Shown in pieces: positions 34,301-49,300 of a stretch of 64,000 nucleotides of DNA. The stretch's first letter is position 1. The number at the start of each line of letters is the position of its first letter. The stretch spans positions 4,154,001 to 4,218,000 of the forward strand of contig JASFXZ010000012.1 of the NCBI GenBank assembly GCA_032209605.1. The letters run 5' to 3'. Source of the DNA: Mactromeris polynyma. Lineage: Eukaryota; Mollusca; Bivalvia; Venerida; Mactridae. The translations under genes were made by a program, and so were the position numbers. The notes under the pieces were generated by a model that saw nothing but the letters and a program-made list of their open reading frames with translations, was not told where the DNA came from and made no database searches.

Positions 34301-37300
34301 AATTCCAATCAAGTTCAACACAAGCATTTGTACCAATTTTTCACAACCAATCATTTAAATAAGTTAGTACCCGTATATTTCTGAACCCTTGATTTCAAGC
34401 AACCTAACATTCTCTACAATCCACATTCTTAAACGGTACCCTGATATTTCTGAACCCTTGATTTCAAGCACCCTAACATTAACTCTTCAATCCACATTCC
34501 TACACGGTACCCTGATATTTCTAGACCCTTGATTTCAAGCAACCTAACATTCTCTTCAATCCACATTTTTAAACGGTACCCTGATATTTCTAGACCCTTG
34601 ATTTCAAGCAACCTAACATTCTCTTCAATCCACATTTTTAAACGGTACCCTGATATTTCTAGACCCTAGATTTCAAGCAACCTAACATTCTCTTCAATCC
34701 ACATTTTTAAACGGTACCCTGATATTTCTAGACCCTTGATTTCAAGCAACCTAACATTCTCTTCAATCCACATTTTTAAACGGTACCCTGATATTTCTAG
34801 ACCCTTGATTTCAAGCAACCTAACATTCTCTTCAATCCACATTTTTAAACGGTACCCTGATATTTCTAGACCCTTGATTTCAAGCAACCTAACATTCTCT
34901 TCAATCCACATTTTTAAACGGTACCCTGATATTTCTAGACCCTTGATTTCAAGCAACCTAACATTCTCTTCAATCCACATTTTTAAACGGTACCCTGATA
35001 TTTCTAGACCCTTGATTTCAAGCAACCTAACATTCTCTTCAATCCACATTTTTAAACGGTACCCTGATATTTCTAGACCCTAGATTTCAAGCAACCTAAC
35101 ATTCTCTTCAATCCACATTTTTAAACGGTACCCTGATATTTCTAGACCCTTGATTTCAAGCAACCTAACATTCTCTTCAATCCACATTTTTAAACGGTAC
35201 CCTGATATTTCTAGACCCTAGATTTCAAGCAACCTAACATTCTCTTCAATCCACATTTTTAAACGGTACCCTGATATTTCTAGACCCTTGATTTCCTGCA
35301 CATCAATTGCTCACTTTTGCTTTAATCAACAGCAAAAAATGCAAAATGCTAAATTAAGCAATGAAATCACAAACATAGGGTATCAATAGGAGCAGCAATA
35401 ATTATAATGTGCTGTCAATGATGAACTAAATAAGTTTTGCAAAGAAATAACAAAACTATCAACAGGATGTGCAGTTTACTTTGAAAAGTATCAACACAAT
35501 TATCTTCACCATCAACCTCTGACACACTGATGTTTACATAATACTCCATATACAACCAGGGAAAAGCAACCCAATATTTCTTGTTTTAGTCAATGTTGAT
35601 TAATAATAAGGTGTGTGTACATCAACCAATGAAAAACTATGTAACAAATTTAAATTATATTAAATTTCATCAGTTATAAGCAGGTACTGCGTGAAGCATC
35701 ATAACATCTTCTCTTTTCAACGGTCCAGTTGTTTCAAACACTGTTTCATTGGTCTACAGACAGTGTTTAGGGCCCAGTGATTTCACACACTGTTTCATTG
35801 GTCTACAGACAGTGTTTAGGGCCCAGTGATTTCACACACTGTTTCATTGGTCTACAGACAGTGTTTAGGGCCCAGTGATTTCACACACTGTTTCATTGGT
35901 CTACAGACAGTGTTTAGGGCCCAGTGATTTCACACACTGTTTCATTGGTCTACAGACAGGGTTTAGGGCCCAGTGATTTCACACACTGTTTCATTGGTCT
36001 ACAGACAGTGTTTAGGGCCCAGTGATTTCACACACTGTTTCATTGGTCTACAGACAGTGTTTAGGGCCCAGTGATTTCACACACTGTTTCATTGGTCTAC
36101 AGACAGTGTTTAGGGCCCAGTGATTTCACACACTGTTTCATTGGTCTACAGACAGTGTTTAGGGCCCAGTGATTTCACACACTGTTTCATTGGTCTACAG
36201 ACAGTGTTTAGGGCCCAGTGATTTCACACACTGTTTCATTGGTCTACAGACAGTGTTTAGGGCCCAGTGATTTCACACACCGTTTCATTGGTCTACTGAC
36301 AGTGTTTAGGGCCCAGTGATTTCACACACTGTTTCATTGGTCTACAGACAGTGTTTAGGGCCCAGTGATTTCACACACTGTTTCATTGGTCTACAGACAG
36401 GGTTTAGGGTCCAGTGATTTCACACACTGTTTCATTGGTCTACAGACAGGGTTTAGGGTCCAGTTGTTTCAAACACTGTTTCATTGGTCTACAGACAGTG
36501 TTAAGGGTCCAGTTGTTTCAAACACTGTTTCATTGGTCTACAGACAGGGTTTAGGGTCCATTGATTTTACACATCGTTCATTGGTCAACAGACAGTGTAT
36601 AGGGTCCTGTATCACACACTGTTTCATTGGTCTACAGAGAGTGTTTTAGGGCCCAGTGCTACTGCACAATTTCCGGATGACTCATTATTCTTGTTGAAGT
36701 ATATGAATTGGATTTTCCCATAGAATTGTATGGAGCGTAATGTAATACTCAGTGTGGGTATCAGACAATGGTTCACCATTTGTATATACAAAACTAGGAC
36801 CCAATAGAGCATACTGGAGGAGAACTGAAGCAAGTGAAGCATGCATAAGAGATGAATGTGCAACTACAACATGACTTAACATTATTTCTGGTAATTATTA
36901 GGTTATTCATTTAAGGTACATGGACACCACTAAGATAGAAAGACTTAAGGTATATGGACGCCCATGAGATTATCTGCAAATGAGACAAATTCTTAAAATT
37001 TAGTTTTTTTCCAGTTACAAGAGGCAAGAATCAAGGATTGGCAAGTTGGGGTATTTCTTATGATACTTGTCTTAATAAGAGTACTACACCTACGTTTACT
37101 TCCCAATTAATGTTTTAACAATGTCTGCAACTATTTTTAAATAATGCCCTAATTTGACATGAAAATTGATTTATTACTTAAGCCATAAAAAAGTTTGATG
37201 TAGTTAGTTTCAGACCTTACAAAGTAGCGCAAAATAGAGAATGACTCAAAAAATTAACATGTTAACATGTAAGGACTATCAAATGTGTGTGTGTAATTGC

Positions 37301-40300
37301 TTGCAATGGGAAATAACCCCATACACTGCCGAATAAAATACTATCATTGAACATATCTGATCAAATCGGACAACATTAATATAGACAAATTTGTGACCAT
37401 AAATGAAATCTGCTAATCTAGGAAGATCTATGAAGATCGTCAACCATATTGTTACAGCTTAAGTTTACCACACAAAACAAGACAAGTTTAAGACATAGTA
37501 AATAGTATTTACACAAGAAAACAAGAAAATGGTCACACAAAACACATGAAATGAAAACAAAAATTAAATTTATCTAAGTATAAAACATAGTGTCTCATAT
37601 GATTGAACAAGTTGTATATAATATTAGTTCTACCTTGAAATAATATTATGATATTCATTCCTCTAAACTTATCAATCTTTCAAGGGAAATAACTGTTTTA
37701 TGCTTTGTTATCCAACAGTTCGGCCAATATTCTTCTAAAATGAGTGAATGAAAAACAGAAAATTCTAGACACAACATAAAGTGCAAACAAAGAAAGACGC
37801 CAACATTTTCACTACAAGTATAGTACAGAACACCATTACAAGACAGGACAACCCATAAATCTACTATCACACACACCAGACATAAATTATTAGTTATGAT
37901 CTATAAACATAGAATTAGTACATTTATTACAAAAAACTATATAAAGTGACCAACAACATAATACCACAACCTTACAAACAACAATTACACATAGTGACCC
38001 CTAAATTTGACCCTTTTTAAGTTTCTCAACACCCGATACATTCTACGACACACTAACTCATGCACCTGATTATATAAATATTTTTCAAACCAGAAATAAC
38101 AATAGTCATGTAGTAGTGACAAGTTTAGTCATGTAGTAGTGACAAGTTTATCTCTTATTTAGTTTGGAATGCAGTCATGATGCAGACGTTAATACATATG
38201 TTACTATTTATAGTAACAAAATTGTTACAGATTCTTCGCTTTATTCAATTTCAGAAAGTAAAGACGGCAATTTGACCTGCACTTGAAGGTAATTATCAAA
38301 TATTACCCGATTCTACTTTGGAAAGTTTCTATGTCTGCTATGATGTCATTTCATTTCCGCAGCTACATGAAAATTTCTGTAGTGCAAACCACAAGAGATT
38401 GTCAAGAATTCTCTCCCTTTTCCCCTTCTATGTACATGTATGTATATACTATGTAGTATTACAATGTTTATACATATATAGCAGGGGCAAAGGGAGAAAA
38501 CTCTAGATGAGAAATAAAGGAAAATAATCTCCTGTGGTACAAACAACCTATTTTCAAGTAATATGGCGATTGTTACTGAATTTACTTGCAAAACATATAA
38601 ACAATGAAAAATGTCCAATGACAAAAAAATTAAGCATTTATTGCTTACACTGTATATAAGAAATGTCTAAAGATAGCACATTTTTGGATAAGTGAATTCG
38701 AAAAATCACTGGTCGGTCTAAATTTGGCAGTCAGTCGTGCAAAACAAAACATATCAAGTGCAAAAATTCGACAAACAATTGTAGCTGAACTCAAGAATCA
38801 AACATATGTATTAACCAAGGCAATACATGACTAAGAAGTGCCTAAGAGTTAACGTAGCCCCTCCAATGGTAACTTCCACTCAGGCTAAAAAGCCTTTCAG
38901 CAATTATGACACTAATGGAGTTATCATAACTCATAGGTCCTTCTGTGCCAGTATTAACCCCTAAGTAATTATTAGTCTTACCATAAATCTCCACGTCGGG
39001 GTCAGTAAACGAACTTCCTGCAGGGCCCCAAAATACAGGGATATAAAAAATGTTATATCAAAGAGTAAAAACAAATTCCCTTCACCACGTTCATTAAAAA
39101 AATCTGGGTCAATACGATGAGAAAATACATCAATTTTTTCTCGGATTCCATTTTGGTTGAATTTATAAAGGTGAAAAAGCATGCTAGTTACTCATTCACA
39201 CATAATAAATTAAAAGCACAGAGATTAACCACACATCACCACAAAGTTTACGTTTACATAATTCTGTAATTATTCAAAAGATTTTGAGTTTTTAATCCGT
39301 GAACTTATTACAGTGCAATGACAGTAAAGTATGTCACTATAATGGTCTACTATTATTAACAGTTTCAACTTCAGTTGACATGTTGGGGAAAAATTATGTC
39401 ATGGCCACAAATTAGAAACCTATGATTATGACATTGCATGACCTTAATAACTCATGAACATGAATAAGTAACCTGTTGCCATGACATAGTATTAATAACT
39501 CATGAACATGACTTAGAAACCTTTGGCCATGATATGACATAGTCATAATAATTTTTAGCAAAATATCTTAATCATCTTGAGGCCATGACTTAGTAACTTT
39601 AGGCCATGACATGACATTAATAACTCGTAGACATGTCTTAGTAACCTGCGGCCATGACATAGTCATAATAGTTCGTTCCTATATCTTAATTATCTTGAGG
39701 CCGTGACTTAGTAACTTTAGGCCATGACATGACATTAATAACTCGTAGACATGTCTAAGTAACCTGCGGCCATGACATAGTCATAATAGTTTGTTCCTAT
39801 ATCTTAATTATCTTGAGGCCATGACTTAGTAACTTTAGGCCATGACATGACATTAATAACTCGTAGACATGTCTTAGTAACCTGCGGCCATGACATAGTC
39901 ATAATAGTTCGTTCCTATATCTTAATTATCTTGAGGCCGTGACTTAGTAACTTTAGGCCATGACATGACATTAATAACTCGTAGACATGTCTAAGTAACC
40001 TGCGGCCATGACATAGTCATAATAGTTTGTTCCTATATCTTAATTATCTTGAGGCCATGACTTAGTAACTTTAGGCCATGACATGACATTAATAACTCGT
40101 AGACATGTCTTAGTAACCTGCGGCCATGACATAGTCATAATAGTTCGTTCCTATATCTTAATTATCTTGAGGCCGTGACTTAGTAACTTTAGGCCATGAC
40201 ATGACATTAATAACTCGTAGACATGTCTAAGTAACCTGCGGCCATGACATAGTCATAATAGTTTGTTCCTATATCTTAATTATCTTGAGGCCATGACTTA

Positions 40301-43300
40301 GTAACTTTAGGCCATGACATGACATTAATAACTCGTAGACATGTCTAAGTAACCTGCGGCCATGACATAGTCATAATAGTTTGTTCCTATATCTTAATTA
40401 TCTTGAGGCCATGACTTAGTAACCTGTGGTCATGACAAAGTCTTAATAACTCGTGGTCATATCTCAATTATCTTTAGTAACTAATGGTTACAATAATATT
40501 GGTCAATGAGCATTGGCTATAGCCTTCAGTTTTTAAGATTGGCCAATGATGTCTCGATCACGAGTTACTACATCCTAGAGTCACACATGATTTTATTTCC
40601 TAGCATGTCACTGCGTGTCTGACCACCATATCTAGCAGTCATTAGTACAAACTGAATTTTAAATACATGAACACAACAGCTTTATAAATGTATCTGCAAC
40701 TGTATGACACAGATTGTAATGCACAGTAAGCTACACATAGTAAACCAAAAGTGATCGTCAAAAGTACTTTGAATTACATGATTCTTTAGTTGGACATACT
40801 GTTCTGTCTTTGAATAAGAAGTCACAACATTTTAGTTTTAAAGGAAGGATAAGGTCAAGAACAAAAAAACTAAACGTGAATGAGTAGACTCATTACTAGG
40901 TCAAAGAAAAAAATCAGATTCTCATCATGCCATTATCTGTCAATCCCCACACCCCATCCTCATTGAGAGCTGGACAACATTCAGGAACCAACATGTATGG
41001 TTTACATCCTATACATTACAGAATAATAACACATGCTCAACTATTTAATTCTGTGTGGTAATTTTTGTCTTAAAGGAGATATCCAATACTATGTCCTGCC
41101 ATTGTCTACGATAAATAAAAAATATTATACACTCACAAGCCCACGTTTTTCTTTCAAAGTCCTGATGAGAATCTAACATTTTTTCTATGACTTTACAGGA
41201 ATAAAACAAGTGCATCCTAAGTTTGACCATTACAATATATCACCTACCACTTCTAAACAAGCTTCCAATGATACCATATGACATATCCATCTCATGTGTC
41301 ACTCTCTACAAATAGAAAAATATACAGTTCAATCATGGTCACTCAAAATGCAATCATAAACAAGAGGGACATGTTGGCCCTATATCGCTCACCTGAGTAC
41401 ATTGCCATGTTGGCCCTATATTGCTCACCTGAGTACAATGACATGTTGGCCTCAGGTGAGCTAAAAATACAATCACAAACAAGAGGGAATGGTGGCCCTA
41501 TATCGCTCACCTGAGTACATTGCCATGTTGGCCTCAGGTGAACTAAAAATGCAATCACACAAGATTTAGATTTATTTCAACATAACATGTACAATTTACA
41601 TGGCAAATATGTAATTTAGACATACATTATTAAAAACAATATGTATGATTTAATAAAGCCATATCAACCAACACTATGTTAAGGATAACACAAAGAAGAG
41701 TTTAAGTAAAAACTCTTATTTCCATTTAAGTAAAAACTCTTATTTCCATTGTGTACAAAAGGCTAGATTAGCTCGAAATTATTGAAGATTCCAAGAAAAT
41801 TTAATTCACTTTTAATTTAGTGCAATCACTCAATATGAACTCAAACTGTAAGTGCTCTCACTCGTAGATGAACTTAAGACTCACCTTTCATTATTGACCA
41901 GTCAATAACAAGGTATAACACCCCAATAAACAAAAAGTTTGACTTGAAATACAAAACAACTAAAACCACACAGAGAATCTACAAGCATTTCAAGTGACCA
42001 CGATAAGACTGTATAACAATGTCTTACACATTCCAAAGTAGACAAAACAATAAATGTATGATCGTACACAGTGCAGCCACTGCAGAGCAATATCCTTTGG
42101 AAGATGAAAATTTCAGCTGTAACTGAGAGGTTGTTGTACTAGAGAGGTTAAATTGATAGTAGTTTTACTGTGAAGAAAATAGACAATGTAGTTGAAGAGA
42201 GGATGTTGCTCTGGGAAGTTTGCACTGTAAGTAGACCGGTGTGCATTCAAAATGCAATATCAAATGTTAAAAGTCCACTGATTATAAGTCAATAAATGTT
42301 GGAATTTTGTCTACATGATTTCCTTGTACGTAATGTAATGCAGAAAAAAACCTCATATCGGTCTGTTACACAAACATACCTTAATATACTGCTGTATCTT
42401 GCTGATATCTGGTCCTTTCTCACAGGCACTGTCTAAATTTCTGAAATATTACATCAAAATTACAGAACTGATCGTGTAAATCAGTGGTCTTTGTTGACAG
42501 ACAGTCTCAAGAAAAATATTCAGTCCCACCTGGTAAGCCTATTCAATAAAGCACTTGAGGCAAGCCATAGGTGGTATCCTACGTCATTTAACATTCACTC
42601 CTACATCATTTACCCTTCACCTTCACAAGAGGAAGTTGACAGTTGCTTGCAGACAGATTGGTAAGCCAGGAACACTGGTTAAGATTGAAACAACTATTAA
42701 TTCTTCAAATTAACAGATTATTACAGTAAGACCCCCTAAAGTCCACCTCAATAATAAGTCCACCTCAATAATAAGTCCACCTCAATAATAAGACCACCTC
42801 AATAATAAGACCACCTCAATAATAAGTACACCTCAATAATAAGTCCACCTCTCAATAATAAGTCCACCTCAATCATAAGACCACCTCAATAATAAGTCCA
42901 CCTCAATAATAAGTCCACCTCAATAATAAGACCACCTCAATAATAAGTCCACCTCAATAATAAGACCACCTTAATAATAAGACCACCTCAAAATTAAGAA
43001 CACAATTCTCAAGTCTATTTTCACTGTTTTGCTTTTTATTCAACCTCAATGAGAAGACCAGTTTTCAAGGGTGATTTTACTATTGAGGTTTTACTGTATT
43101 ATATGTAAATTCTCTATTCCAAGACAGATTTCAATCAAACCGTACCATATAAGGGTTCGAATTACAATCCGTAATAAATGGCGATTAACATTTGATAAAA
43201 GATAAATTTTCAACATCAAGGTACTGCTTAATTTCTAATAGGAAATAGTCCCAGTAGTCTCCCTTTGACTAAGACTCTTCAATCCACACTTGCCACAGTC

Positions 43301-46300
43301 AGATGAAAGGCACAGCAATAGACAGATAACTTAAATATTTACATGACTATTTCCATCCTTTAAGTAATACTGATACATGTTTACAACAAAATGTAGAACT
43401 CACTAAGAATGAAGGTATTTTTATTCATCCAGAGTGAAATTAAAAACAAAATCAAATGTAGAAAAGTTTATTGAAACTGAAATAAATGTACATATTTCAC
43501 AAATCAACTTACGCACCAATGCACTGATAAGATAATTATGATTATTTAGGAGACTCAACAAACTCAACCTTTCTTAGGATAGAACTAAATAAAATCTGGT
43601 ACCAATAGTGGCAACTAGAAGTGTCCCTAGGACACGGATGTCCTTGCTATCGGCTTTTCAAGAGTTATTAATCGGAATTTTTTTTTGAAAAGGATAATAA
43701 CTCCTAAAATTATTAGATTGTAACCGAAATCAAACTTGACCTGTTATTCATTATCCTATACTAATGTGCCCAATATGAATTGAATCCATCCATCCCTTCT
43801 AGAGTTATTGATCGGAAACCAATTTTTGCACGGACAGACTGACAGGGGTAACATTTTATGCCCCTTCACCATTTTTCGAATGGCGGGGGCAAAAAATCTC
43901 AAATTGAATTAATGTGAAATTGAAATCCGGTCATTATTTTATTAAGGATATCATTGTGAAGGTAAAATGCAACATTAAATACCTATAAAGTTCTCCAATC
44001 TGGAAATCTAAGTCTTCTAACTTGGAGTATAGATTACGTTTCTCCGTCCAAACCATCAGTTCCTGGGCTAACTCTGGGACAACAAGAAATGTACGCCAAC
44101 CCTGTAAATATAAATCACAGATGTAGGTCACACACAAATATATAGATGTAGGTCACACACAAATATATAGATGTAGGTCACACACAAATATATAGATGTA
44201 GGTCACACACAAATATATAGATGTAGGTCACACACAAATATATTGATATATTGGTTTGTTGTAGGGATGTCAACAAATATTCAGAATTCGAATATTCGTT
44301 TGTATGTCCGAAAATTCGAATACTGATTCTGCATTTGAATATTCAATAAAAATATATATATTTAATATCAAAGCTGAACACAAGTACTGCAATATATACA
44401 TGTTGTGGTATGTTTTATCACAACACCCCTTAAACACGAACATAGCTGACATGGAACAGGCAATATATACATGTAGTGGTATGTTTTATCACGACATCCG
44501 TTAAACACAAACATAGCTGACATGGAACAGGCAGCTTGATTTAGACCTCCACGAACTACCATAATGAGTTGCAATTGTTTCTATACCATGTCTAATTACT
44601 GATCACATTTGTGACAATTATCAACATTTTCAAATACAGTCAGATCTCGTTTAGTTGACCTTCTATCCACATACATGGTATCATCCGAAATAAATATCAG
44701 GTCCTGATGTATCTTCTTATGAACATTAAAATGGGCTATTCGAAACCATCTATTATTAGAAATACAATTTCGGACCCAATGAATTTGAATGAGGGAGGTT
44801 CAACTGTACATGTAATACTACTCTGCCTCTTGTCTGAGAGAGTCCCAAACATTCTCATCATGCTTAACATATATTCAACGTTTCCCTGGAATCAAAGTAC
44901 ATAAGAAGAGACAAGAAGTGTCAAAAGCAAACAAATTGACTTAGGCACAGATTTCATTACATTTAGTTATTTACATGGAAACTTACCTTAAGTTTCTTTG
45001 ACTTCAGAATATCACCAAAAATATGGTCACCAATATACAATACTTCCTTGTCATAGGAACCCATAATCTCAGAAAATACTTCCACAGAACCTGGAATAAT
45101 AAACAAACAATGTTACGACTAAAATTTAAACACAAGCATATATTTAACATTTTCGAACATATCTTAAGTCAGGGTCAATTTTGCGTCAATATGAGTACAG
45201 TAAAACATCACGTCAAAGACCACCTCAATAATAAGACCACCTCAAAATGAAGAAGACAATTTTCAAGTCCAATTTCACTGTTTTGCTTTTGATTCAACCT
45301 CAATAATAGGTCCACTTCAATAAGAAGACCAGGTTTCAAGGGTCCCAAGGGTGGTCTTATTATTGAGGTTTTACTGTACCACAAACATCAAGTTTTAAGA
45401 ATGGCCTTACCTCCAGAATAGATATGTCCAGATCTTATTTCTCCTGTATGAGTTCCTAACTTCAATGCTCCGGTCTCCTATAAATAACAAACAACAACAT
45501 TGAGATTCGACTTTACTACCAATTTCTTCATGAAACTGAGAACATGTACTTGGGTCAGATTTTGTACATAACAATAAAGATAGAATCATAGGACTGAAGG
45601 TCCTGGGATGCAAGACTGCACTTTTCCATATTATCGTATTAGAAATTAATACCTAACTATTCGGGTAAACTCATTCGCCAAAATTGACAGAAATAATCCA
45701 GAAAAGTCGTTTATATCAAGTCTCCCTCCATTCCACAATTGATACATCCCTGATAAATCAGCCATTATACTCATCAAATCTATAATAAAATCAGAGGACT
45801 TCAGTACTTTTTTCTTGAGACGATGACTAAGGCGGTACTTCAAGTAGACAATCTGGCTGACGTTGATAGCAATGAGACGCTTAAGCACCTATAAAATGTG
45901 CAACAACAGTATCTACTGTTTTTGACTTCAAATGAAGAGCACCTATAAAATGTGCAACAACAGTATTTACTGTTTTTGACTTCAAATGAAGAGCACCTAT
46001 AAAATGTGCAACAACAGTATCTACTGTTTTTGACTTCAAATGAAGAGCACCTATAAAATGTGCAGCAACAGTATCTACTGTTTTTGACTTCAAATGAAGA
46101 GCACCTATAAAATGTGCAGCAACAGTATCTACTGTTTTTGACTTCAAATGAAGAGCACCTATAAAATGTGCAGCAACAGTATCTACTGTTTTTGACTTCA
46201 AATGAAGAGTATCACATTGTTACATTGTTCATTGGTCAGCAATTAGTTCTTCACTTATCATGAAAAGAAAGCATTGCCAGTCAACTCTTCTAGTGATATC

Positions 46301-49300
46301 AGAATGTATATCCCAGGTTCTGACGATCATGAGCTACATATATATCCATATATCCAATTATTTTATAATTATGACTTTATAAACATACCCGGTTAACTTG
46401 TCGTAGAATGGTTCCGACACCAAAGAATAATGGTTTCCTGGCATCACAAACAACATAGTCAAAGTATGAGACCCAGTCACGTTTGGTTACACCATCCTGA
46501 AAAATTGTTTCATTTTTATAACGTAAGTCATAACTTTCATCATTATAAAATACATTAAACTAATGATATACATGGCATATAATTTCACGAAAATGCATGT
46601 TGATAAATTGTTTGCCCAAATGTATTATGACTGATCACACCTCAACTTTCTTTTAATGAAATCAAATTAGTTAAATGATGAATACATATTTGTTCAAAAG
46701 GATTTATATTTGTAGCAAACCTCCTAGCAGGCTTCAATGAAAATAATGTTTTTTATAAAGGTTGCTATTTAGCAAAATGCCGATTTTTAGGGTGATTTCT
46801 ATAAAAATAAAGAGCAAATATATGCCAAGTACATTACACCTCTATAAACTATTTTCACGGACAATAACTGGTCGAAACAAGAGTAACTTTCTTTTAAACG
46901 AAGCGCATGTATTATGGAAATAAAAATAATACTCCATTCATAATAATGGTTATATATATTCCCAACTTACCTTACATGGGTAATCCATTAAGTATTGCAT
47001 TATTGTCTGAAATTAAAGAACAATCATTTAATCAAAAATCAATTAATTATTCAATATATACTGAAATTGAGAAGATGGGTGGGGTACGTAGATGGACTCA
47101 AATTTCCAATGTGATTGTGGTCGAAAGGTGTAAACAGCCAACAGTTTGTTTACTACATAGTTTACTACGAGTTACAGTAAGCACTTACATTTGGGTAAAA
47201 ATGCAGACCGAGTTGGTCTAATAACGGATAAAATTAAGCACTGTTTGAATGAAAACAGAACAGTTTTTGGGAAATGAACATTATGTATGATAGTATTCAA
47301 TTAAAAATCACTTCTTTGAGTAAGTTCGGAAAAAAGAACACTTGACTAAAAGTCCGGCTAGTCATGTGGTCATGTGTCGTTAGATAGAGTCATGTGACCA
47401 AGTGACTTGATACAGCAAAAAAATATCAGGCACCCTATTATCAGATCGAAATTACTGCAAGTGACAGGATAAATAGAGATTACTAAGTAAAGACTTACAT
47501 TAGTGTAAACATAATCACTATTCGTTGCTAAGAACACTTTGGAACCATGGTGATGCATTCTGAAATGTACACAGAATTGTACAAATGTATATCCTAAAAC
47601 ATTACAATTGGTGACATAAACTCCAAACTATATGAATTGCCTCCAACAACTCTATGTTGGCGTTGAGTAAACTTTTTATTCGATTTTAGAGACTGTAAAT
47701 AAGAGAATGAATTATAGGAAGGTAATTCTGAATAAATACAACATGGTGTCCAATACATGCTATATGCTTTTAATAGTTCACATTATTACTCAGACAAATT
47801 AACCTGTTCCTCGTGACCTCTATTAGCATAATTTCACAGTTGACTAATTTACCTAATTTGTTGTCGTCTCTAATCCGATTAACTTTGGCTCTCTTCGTAT
47901 AGATGAACTATTTAGTCATGAATATAATAATATATAATGAAAGAAATGCAATGCTTTCCACAATTGATGCACGATTCTCTCATGGAAAATTATATACCGC
48001 AGTCAGCGTTATTGATGTATAATATATTCATGCATAAAGGTCAGGATCAGGTTAATATGTTTGAATTATACCATGACCAAGCTAAAGTACATTGTAATAA
48101 CCTGTTTTTACAAACACATGTCACCATAATTATACATATTTTGAAATTTTTGTTACATAACAGGTAAAATTTCCGACACTAGGACATTCCTACCAATCAT
48201 TTACAAAACACTGGACAATGGCATAACTGCCATCAACAATACTAGTATGACATACATGCGTGATGTCATAGTACTTTGTGATGTAACAACCAATTAACAG
48301 AAATCAGTGTCTGTCTAGTGACAAAAGTTAGTCCTAAACATTGCCAACAAACCTGTCAAGCAGTAAAGGTAAACGGTTATCTTTCAACACATATAGCTCC
48401 TTATTTTCCATCGTAGCTTTTTTCAATGGACCCTACAATACAGAAAATATAATCGTTTAATGATACATTAGAACAGGCTGTAAGAATCTTTCACTGACGC
48501 CCCGTACAGATAGAAATATCCGGCGCAAGGGTTACTGTTTTTGGCGGGAACGAGGCTCTGCCGGGAAATCCCGGTATCGTATGCAAGAAAATAAGAAGTA
48601 GCCACAGTACAATAGCCATCATTTCAGCACATAGTAGACCTGTAATAACAGTTCAATTTGGGTACTAGTTCTGTATATTTGTCCTTTGTGTTAAAGTAAA
48701 AGATGGCAATCACACATTGTTAGCATCATTACACTAATGACTATATATGAAGATCAGATTAGATGATGACTTGGATGTTTAAACATGTAACCTGAACAAA
48801 CAAGCCAGGTGTAATAAACTTTACTCACATTTTTAGCATGCACAAAGTCAGTGGCAGCCATGACATCCTGGTATATGGAAGAATATGTCATTGTGAGATC
48901 CCCAGACTGTACGCCCGTAGATTTCCTACAAGAAAAATATACAATACATAATTATGCAGCCTAACAGATCAATAACAACTATAGACTGAGCTAAAACTCA
49001 CAAAACAAAGACAAGTGCACAAACTTGTGATGTTGGGGTACACAGTAGATCTATGCTTCCCCTTCCCTAGTACAAAGGAAGCAAATGGACATTATACAAA
49101 CATGACAAATGGAAATTCAAAATGCACATAAACTAGCCTTTTAATTGCCCGTACATGAAAAATCCACATGTACATAGGAAACAAATGGACATAATCTTGC
49201 CATTTCAGTGAGCGTGGGGAAAATGCACACAATCTTGCCATGAGAAAGGGGCAGAATGAACATAGTCTTGCCATTTCAATGAGAAAGGGGCAGAATGCAC

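Noticed and set aside
35718..36660. Interstitial telomere because of repeated TTAGGG
   Set aside because: The hexamer occurs once per 49-bp unit and never in tandem.
38992..39027. 36-nt exon-like piece (ctgcag acceptor, ATG|GTAAGA donor) first considered as the NT5C2 exon before exon m
   Set aside because: Its translation does not match the family and its phase is incompatible. The true exon with the [10 protein letters not shown] motif was found at 41248-41305.
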